A stretch of 64,000 nt of DNA. It comes from Procambarus clarkii. Lineage: Eukaryota > Arthropoda > Malacostraca > Decapoda > Cambaridae. The notes under the pieces were generated by a model, which was not told the DNA's origin, ran no database searches, and worked only from the letters and a program-made list of their open reading frames with translations. Numbering within the stretch: position 1 is the stretch's first letter; every line of letters begins with the position of its first letter. Positions 56,291 through 64,000 of the stretch are shown piece by piece. The translations under genes were made by a program, and so were the position numbers. Location: the NCBI RefSeq assembly GCF_040958095.1, contig NC_091185.1, positions 19,386,218-19,450,217 of the forward strand. The letters run 5' to 3'.

Positions 56291-59200
56291 ACTACTATTG
56301 TTGTCAACAACATGACACGTAGCGCCACTACTACTACTGTTGTCAACAACAGGACACGTAGCACCCCTACTACTACTGTTGTCAACAACAGGACACGTAG
56401 GGCCACTACTACTACTAATGTCAACAGCAGGACACGTAGCACCCCTACTACTAATGTTGTCAACAACAGGACATGTGGCATCCCTACTACTACGGTTATC
56501 AACAACGGGACACGTAGCATCCCTACTACTACTGTTGTCAACATTGGAAACGTAGCGCCACTACTACTACTGTTGTCAACAATACGACACGTTGCGCCAC
56601 TACTTCTCCTGTTGTCAACAAAAGGACAAGTAGCACATCTTCTACTACTGTTTCATCAACAGGACACGTAGCATCTCTACTAATACTGTTGTCATCAACA
56701 GAACACGTAGCGCCTCTACTACTACCGTTGTCTTCAACAGAACACGTAGCGTCACTACTACTACTGTTCTCATCAACACGACACATAGCGTCACTACTAC
56801 TACTGTTGTCTACAACAGAACATGTAGCGTAACTACTACTATTGTTGTAATCAACAGGACACGAAACATCTTTACTACTCTTCTTGTAAACAATAGGACA
56901 CGTAGCGTCACTACTACTGCTACTGTTGTTATCAACAGCACACATAGTGTCACTTCTACTTCTGTTGTCAACAACAGGACACGTACCGCCATTACTACTA
57001 ATGTTGTAATCAACAGGACATGTAATGTCACTACTACTACTGTTGTCAACAACAGGACACATAGCGCCACTACTATTACTGTTGTCTACTGCAGGACACG
57101 TAGCGCCACTACTACTGCTGTTGTCAACAATAGGACACGTAACGCCACTACTACTACTACTGTTGTCATCAACATGACACGCAGCGCCACTACTACTACT
57201 GTTGTCAACAACAGGACACGTAGCACCTCTTCTACTACTATTTCATCAACAGGACACGTAGCATCACTACTATTACTGTTGTCATCAACAGGACACGTAA
57301 CATCACTACTACTACCATTGTCTAAAACAGAACACGTAGCGTCACTACTACTACTGTTGTCCACAACAGGACACATAGCGCCACTACTACTACTGTTGTC
57401 AACAACAGAACACGTAGCGTCACTACTACTACTGTTGTCAACAACAGGACACGTAGCTCCAGTACTACTACTGTTGTCAACAACAGGACACGTAGCACCC
57501 CTACTACTACTGTTGTCAACAACAGGACACGAAGCGCCACTACAACTACTGTTGTCAACAACAGGACACTTAGCACCGCTACTACTACTTCTGTTGTCAA
57601 CAACAGGACACGTAGCGCCACTACTACTACTGTTGTCAACAACAGTACACTTAGCACCGCTACTACTACTACTGTTGTCAACAACAGGACACGTAGCACT
57701 TTTTCCACTACTGTTTCATCAGCAGGACCCGTAGCATCACTACTATTACTGTTGTCATCAACAGGACACGTAGCATCACTACTACTACCATTGTCTACAA
57801 CAGAAAACGTAGCGTCACTACTACTATTGTTGTCAACAACAGGACATGTTGCGTCACTATTACTATTGTTGTCAACAATACACGTAGCGCCACTACTACT
57901 ACTGTTATCAACAACAGGACACGTAGCTCCCTTACTACAACTGTTGTCAACAACAGGACACGTAGCACCCCTACTACTACTGTTGTCAACAATACGACAC
58001 GAATCACCACTACTACTACTACCGTTGTCAACAACAGAACATGTAACGCCACTGCTACTCATGTTGTCAACAACAGGACACAGTGGCACCTCTTCTACTA
58101 CTGTTTCATCAACAGAACACTTAGTATCACTACTACTACTACTGTTGTCAACAACAGGACATGTAGCGCCACTACTACTGCTGTTGTCAACAACAGGACA
58201 CGTAGCGGCACTACTACTACTACAACTGTTGTCATCAACGGGACACGTAGCGCTATTACTACTGTTGCCATCAACAGGACACGTAGCGCCACTACTACTA
58301 CTACTACCATTGTCTACAACAGAACACATAACGTCACTACTACTACTGTTGTCATCAACAGAACATGTAGCGCCTCTTCTACTACTGTTTCAACAACAGG
58401 ACACGTAGCACTACTACTATTACTGTTCTCATCAACAGGACACGTGGCGCCACTATTACTACCGTTGTCAACAATAGGACGCATAGCACCGCTACTACTA
58501 CTGTTGTCTACAACAGGACACGTATCACCTCTTCTACTACTGTTTCCTCTACAGGACACGTAGCACCACTACTACTACTACTGTTGTCAACAACAAGACA
58601 CGTATTGCCATTACTACCAACGTTGTAATCAACAGGACAAGTAGCGTCACTACTACTATTGTTGTCAACAACAGGACGCGCAGCGCCACTACTACTACTG
58701 TTGTCATCAACAGGAAACGTAGTGTCACTACTACTGTTGTCAACAACAGGACACGTAGCGCCACTACTACTGCTGTTGTCTTCAACAGAACACGTCGCGA
58801 CACTACTACTACTGTTGTCATCAACCTAATACTTCGAGACACTATACTACTGTTGTCATCAACAGGACACGTAGTGCCACTGCTACTACTACTATTTCTG
58901 TTACCATCAACAGGACACGTAGCATCACTATTACTACTGTTTTCAACAACAGTTCACGTAGTTCCACTACTACTACGGTTGTCAACAACAGGACACATAG
59001 CACCCCTACTACTGTTGTCAACATTGGACACGTAGCGCCACTACTGCTACTGTTGTCAACAATAGGACAGGTAGCACCCCTACAACTACTGTTGTCAACA
59101 ATAGGCTACGTAGCTCTCCTACTACTACTGTTGTAAACAATAGGACACAAATCACCACTACTACAACTGTTGTCAACAATAGGACACGTAACATCACTAC

Positions 59201-61368
59201 TATTACTGTTGTTATCAACAGGACACGTAGCATCACTACTGCTTCTACCATTGTCTACAACAGAACACGTAGCGTCACTAATACTACTGTTGTCATCAAC
59301 AGGACACGTTGCACCCCTACTACTACTGTTTTCAACAACAGGACACGTAGAACCCCTACTACTACTGTTTTCAACAACAGTTCACGTAGTTCCACTACTA
59401 CTACTGATGTCAACATTGGACACGTAGCGCCACTACTACTACTGTTGTCAACAACAGGACACGTAACACCCCTACTACCACTATTGTTAACAACATGACA
59501 CTTAACGTCATTACTACTACTACTGTTGTGAACAACAGGACACATGACGTCACTACTGCTACTACTACTGTTGTCAACAACACTACACGTAGCTCAACTA
59601 CCAATACTGTTGTCAACAACAGGACACAGCGCCACTACTACTACTGTTGTCAACAACAGGACACGTTACACCACTACTAATAATGTTATCAACAACAGGA
59701 CACGTAGCGCCACAACAACTACTGTTGTCATCAACAGGACACATAGCATCACTACTACTACTGTTGTCTATAACAGAACACGTAGCGTCACTACTACTAC
59801 TGTTGTCATCAACAGAACACATAGTGCCACTACTACTACTACTGTTGTCAACAACAGGACACATAGCGCCACTACTACTACTGGTGTCACCAACAGGACA
59901 CAACATCACTACTACTACTACTACTGTTGTCAACAACAGGACACGTAGCGCCACTACTACTACTACTGTTGTCAACAACAGGACACATAGCGTCGCTACT
60001 ACTACTGTTGTCAACAACAGGACACAGCACCATTACTACTACTGTTGTCTACAACAGGACACTTAGCTTCACTTCAACAACTACTACTTTTGTTAACAAC
60101 AGGACACGTAGCGTCACTACTACTACTACTGTTGTCATCAACAGGATATGTAGCGTCACTGTTTCTTCTGTTGTCAACAACAGGACACGTAGCGTCACTA
60201 CTGCTACTGTTGTCATCAACAGTACACGTAGTGCCACAACTACTACTGTTGTCATCAACAGGACACGTAGCGTCTCTACTACTACTACTGTTGTCAACAA
60301 CAGGACACGTAGCGCCACTACTACTACTGTTGTCAACAACAGGACACGTAGTGTCACTACTCCTACTGTTGTCATCAACAGGACACGTAGCGTCATTCCT
60401 ACTACTGTTGTATACAACAGAATACTTTGCGTCACTACTGCTACTGTTGTCATCAACAGAACACGTAGCGTCACTACTACAACTGTTGCCAACAACAGGA
60501 CACGTAGGACCTTAATAACTACTACTATTACTTTTGTCAACAACAGGACACGTAGCACCACTACTACTACTGTTGTCAACAACAGGACACGTAGCGCCCC
60601 TACTACTACTGTTGTCAACAACAGGACACGTAGCACCCCTACTACTACTGTTGTCAACAACAAGACACGTAGCGCCCCTACTACTACTGTTGTCAACAAC
60701 AGGACACGTAGCACCCCTACTACTACTGTTGTCAACAACAGGACACGTAGCACCCCTACTACTACTGATGTCAACAACAGGACACGTAGCGCCACTACTA
60801 CAAATGTTGTCAACAACAGGACACGTAGCGCCACTACTAGTACTACTGTTGTCATGAACAGGACACATAGCGTCACTACTGTTACTGTTGTCATGAGCAA
60901 GGACACATAGCGTCACTACTATTACTGTTGTCAACAACAGGACACGTAACGTCATCGCTACTACTGTTGTCAACAACAGGACACGAAGCGTCACTGTTAC
61001 TACTGTTGTCAACAACAGGACACGTAGCATCACTGCTACTATTGTTGTCAACAACAGGACATCTAGCACTCTACTACTACTATTGATGTCATCAACAGGA
61101 CACGTAACATCATTACTACTACTGTTGTCAACAAGAGGACACGTAGCACCCCTACTACTATTTTTGTCAACAATAGGACACGAATCTCCACTACTACAAC
61201 CGTTGTCAACAACAGGACACGTAACGCTATTTCTACCCCTGTTGTAAACAACAGGACATGTAGTGCCATTACTACTTCTGTTGTCAACAACAGGACACGT
61301 AGCGCCACAACTACCCCTGTTGTAAACAACAGGACATGTACTGCCATTACTACTTCTGTTGTCAACAG
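56291..61368. repeat. 36/39-bp minisatellite, right block (about 5.1 kb)
   Basis: Continuation of the array at 41151-42365 with roughly 130 units. Unit variants include CAACAACAGGACACG, CATCAACAGGACACG and CTACAACAGAACACG, followed by TAGCGCCACTACTACTACT or TAGCACCCCTACTACTACT. Frames read VNNRTRSATTTT, LSTTGHVAPLLLL, LLTTVVVVALRVL and CPVVDNSSSSGAT; frames up to 335 codons are artefacts of the period. Local homogeneous runs (60530-60800) suggest recent amplification. Confidence 0.96.
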
Positions 61369-61639
61369 TGTTGATCAAAAACTAGCTATAAGTTCATCTA
61401 ATATCCCCATCTCACAAGATGGTTAGTCATACATAGCATCAGGAGAGAACATAAAGTGCGAGGCTCATCTATAAGCCTGCACTAGCAAACTCTGGCCACA
61501 GCATAAAAATATCTTCCAGAAACTCACACTAAGTAATTATCAAATCGTACCTTTAACGTTCTCATTATGTTCTACTGAGGTTCCAAGGGGTTGTCATAGC
61601 CAGGGGGTGGTAATGGGGGACGAGCTCCCATGACCTATA
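61369..61639. other. Non-coding junction between minisatellite and RTE-like element
   Basis: AT-rich, no ORF or repeat recognised. The exact 5' end of the following element lies somewhere near 61590-61650, where composition turns GC-rich. Confidence 0.4.
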
Positions 61640-62307
61640 AAATGCTCCTATACGGCATGCGTCTCAAATAGCCTCTGACAACCAAGTCCAACTCCTGGCC
61701 TGCACGGGTGGCTTAGTCTAAGTCCGGCGGAACTGCTTTTACCGACAGGAGAAGGGGCGAGGGCGTGCCTCTGGCGCCTTAAAACCAGCTGCTCCGGGTA
61801 GATGGGACTCGATAGCCTGGGAAGGCAGCCCATCTAGGGGAAGGAAAACCCTGATTTTAAACCTCCGCTGCCTTGCGGCCATACCCTTGTTTTGGGAAGG
61901 CTTCAGGAGTCAACCTCGAGGAAAAATCCGGAGTTGGAGCCCCTAAGGCAGTTCGTTGTTGACGTCGACCTCGTTCTGGCAGCTCCTGCGACGTTGCTGG
62001 AACCATGCGTATTGGCATTTGCCTCTCTATTGGATAATTTCAGCAACGTGGAGAGGGGGGACCTGCTGCATGGGTAACAGCTTCTCCTCCATATCTACCT
62101 ACCCAGGCTTTGCGCCCTGGAGAGGACACTCCAGCTTCGCCTCACAGCGTCGAACCAACACGGGAAGCGACAGTCTACCGGTTTTAAGTCTTCTGCTCGA
62201 TTGGCGAAGAGTGTGACGCCAGGGGTTGCTTCCGACGGTGGGAGGGGTCATCGCGCCCCACTGGGCAGCTACCGCCCGCCTCAAGCTGGGCAAACCCCAG
62301 CCAATAA
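61640..62307 (+). other. Probable 5' UTR of an RTE/APE-type non-LTR element
   Basis: GC-rich, many stops in all frames, in contrast to the open frame that follows. It is continuous in composition with the ORF. Sequence such as CTTAGTCTAAGTCCGGCGG and the CCCATCTAGGGGAAGG region fits the long 5' UTR I remember for this family. If so, the copy is full-length at its 5' end. Confidence 0.5.
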
Positions 62308-64000
62308 GGTGTTGCCTCGCCACGGTCCGTTAACCTCACTGGGTGCGTGGGGTTTAGGGTGAAAACTGACAAGCGGCCCGACAACTTTGCACCAAGCAAT
62401 ACCAAACCAAAGAAGAAAATATCAACTGCCCTAAAGCTGGGCACATGGAACGTCAGGACACTGACACCAGGTTTCTCTGACGACCTGCAAGAAATCAATG
62501 ACGCCCGAAAAACAGCAATCATCGATAGGGAGCTGAGCAAGCTGCAGATGGATATTGTTGCTCTCCAAGAGACCAGGCTCCCAGGATCAGGATCTGTGAG
62601 AGAGAGGACCTTCTCTTTCTTCTGGCAAGGAAAACCTCCAGATGAGACCAAAGAACATGGTGTGGGATTTGCCGTCAGGAATGCACTGTTGGGACACATT
62701 ATGCCACCGATGGGGGAAACCGAACGAATTCTGTCTCTGCAACTGTACTCCCAAACAGGACCAGTCAATGTAATTAGTGCATATGCACCAACCCTGACTT
62801 CTCCAGCAGAGGCAAAGGAAAAATTCTACGATGACCTCAACAGAGTCATAGCGAGAATCCCTGTAAAGGAGCCACTGTTCATCCTCGGCGACTTCAACGC
62901 CAGAGTGGGTGCCGAGCACAACATTTGGCCCACTTGCCTGGGTCAATTCGGCATAGGAAGGATGAATGAGAACGGGCAACGTCTGCTAGAACTCTGCTGC
63001 CTTCATGGTCTTTGTGTCACCAACACGTTCTTCGGCACAAAGCCTCAACACCGAGTATCTTGGAGACACCCCAGATCCAAGCACTGGCACCAGCTTGACC
63101 TGATTCTTACCAGGCGTGCAAGTCTACCCAGCGTCAAGATTACGCGTAGCTACCAGAGTGCTGTCTGTGACACCGACCACTCCCTGGTATGTAGCAGGGT
63201 CAAGATGCAACCAAAGAAGATTCATCACTCGAAAAAGGCGGGCAGACCTCGCATCGACACCACCAAGACCCGCAACCAGGACAAGGTGGAAGATTTTGCA
63301 CACGTGCTCGAGGAAGCTCTTCCTGGCCCAGCTGGGGTCACTGCCTGTAAAAGATGGAAGCACTTCAGAGACGCTGTGTTCAACGCTGCCATTTCCACCT
63401 TTGGCAAGAAGACCAGCAGGTCGGCAGACTGGTTCGAGGCTCACTCGGAAGAGATGACACCTGTAATCGAAGAGAAGAGAAACGCCTTGGCAGCCTACAA
63501 AGCCTGCCCAAGTCGGCGCAACTTACAGATCCTTCGGGCCGTCCGCTGCAAAGTGCAGCAGAGCGCCAGGCGATGTGCCAACAACTATTGGCTCCAGCTC
63601 TGCTCCCAGATACAGACTGCAGCGGATACAGGCAATGTAAGGGGAATGTATGACGGCATCAAGCAGGCCCTTGGCCCAATCCAGAGGAAGACCGCTCCTC
63701 TGAAATCTGCCACTGGCGAGGTGATTCAGGACCAGACACTGCAGCTGAAGCGCTGGGTCGAGCACTACTCTGAGCTATACGCCAGGGACAATGTGGTCAC
63801 CGAAGATGCCCTGAGCGCCATTGAGTGTCTGCCTGTGTTAATGGAGCTCGACAGTGAACCGACCATGGAAGAACTCAGCGATGCCCTAGACTCCCTTGCT
63901 TCTGGTAAAGCTCCTGGCAAAGATGGCATTCCTGCTGAGACCTTGAAGTGCTGCAGAGGTAGCCTGCTCATGGAGCTGCACGAAATTCTCTGCCTCTGCT
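62308..64000 (+). CDS. Endonuclease-reverse transcriptase of an RTE-like non-LTR element (partial, runs off the end)
   Basis: The frame is open for 564 codons from the TAA at 62305-62307 to the last base, with no stop. The first in-frame ATG is 62548, but conserved sequence begins earlier (LKLGTWNVRTL), so the true start is upstream or non-AUG. The APE endonuclease shows WNVRTL, ALQETRL (Glu), GVGFAVRN, ISAYAP, LGDFNARVG, SWRHPRSKHWHQLDLI and CDTDHSLV, all in canonical order with catalytic residues present. A basic linker leads to the RT start, SLASGKAPGKDGIPAETLK at about 63900. The HWHQLD and TRSYQSA style matches RTE-like elements often annotated as craniofacial development protein 2-like. 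There are no lesions in 1.7 kb, so it is potentially recent or active. Confidence 0.85.

Noticed and set aside
57322-58329. 335-codon minus ORF and similar long ORFs (for example 59927-60910 plus)
   Set aside because: Artefacts of a 36/39-bp repeat whose period is a multiple of three; open in several phases on both strands.

Overview
This window looks like intergenic DNA from a large, repeat-rich arthropod genome. My best guess is a decapod crustacean. The reasons are non-LTR and tRNA-derived SINE families that I recognise from memory as typical of decapods, TTAGG-like interstitial repeats, BEL/Pao-type LTR elements, piggyBac and hAT transposons, a Penelope-like RT fragment and very long minisatellites. 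No database search was possible. I found no convincing host protein-coding gene, tRNA or rRNA gene. Nearly all recognisable coding sequence belongs to mobile elements, most of it broken.

Layout. 1-1250: tail of an unidentified transposon ORF, a (TA)n microsatellite, a truncated Penelope-like RT and an antisense non-LTR fragment. 1258-11295: an old BEL-like element (A, minus strand) with a decayed gag. A 5'-truncated RNase H-bearing non-LTR element sits in its leader. Its 5' LTR is split by a GC-rich non-LTR ORF1 and an internally deleted piggyBac. 12994-26318: scattered RNase H, gag and RT fragments of several non-LTR families, a hAT element with a perfect 8-bp target duplication, and a more complete piggyBac pseudogene. 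26319-36360: mostly unrecognised, with a promoter-like patch, TTAGG-like DNA, a 36-bp minisatellite, SINE remains and a 1002-bp solo LTR that splits a SINE. 36360-41150: two nested non-LTR elements; the second has CCCH fingers, an APE endonuclease and an RT with a mutated catalytic motif.

41151-61368 is the most interesting region. A 36/39-bp minisatellite of about 6.3 kb is split by a BEL-like element (C, minus strand). C is itself split by a second BEL-like element (B, plus strand). B (gag-protease of about 650 codons, one frameshift) and C (intact 730 codons) each carry a long gag-protease frame, but neither contains reverse transcriptase, RNase H or integrase. The decayed element A has the same plan. 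Together they suggest a non-autonomous LTR lineage that maintains its own gag-protease. The 3' untranslated part of C holds a tandem array of 36-37 bp units. Each unit forms two short hairpins whose stems change in a compensated way from unit to unit. One LTR of B has acquired a perfect 42-bp palindrome that the other LTR lacks.

61640-64000: the 5' end of an RTE/APE-type non-LTR element. Its open frame runs without a stop from 62308 off the end of the window.
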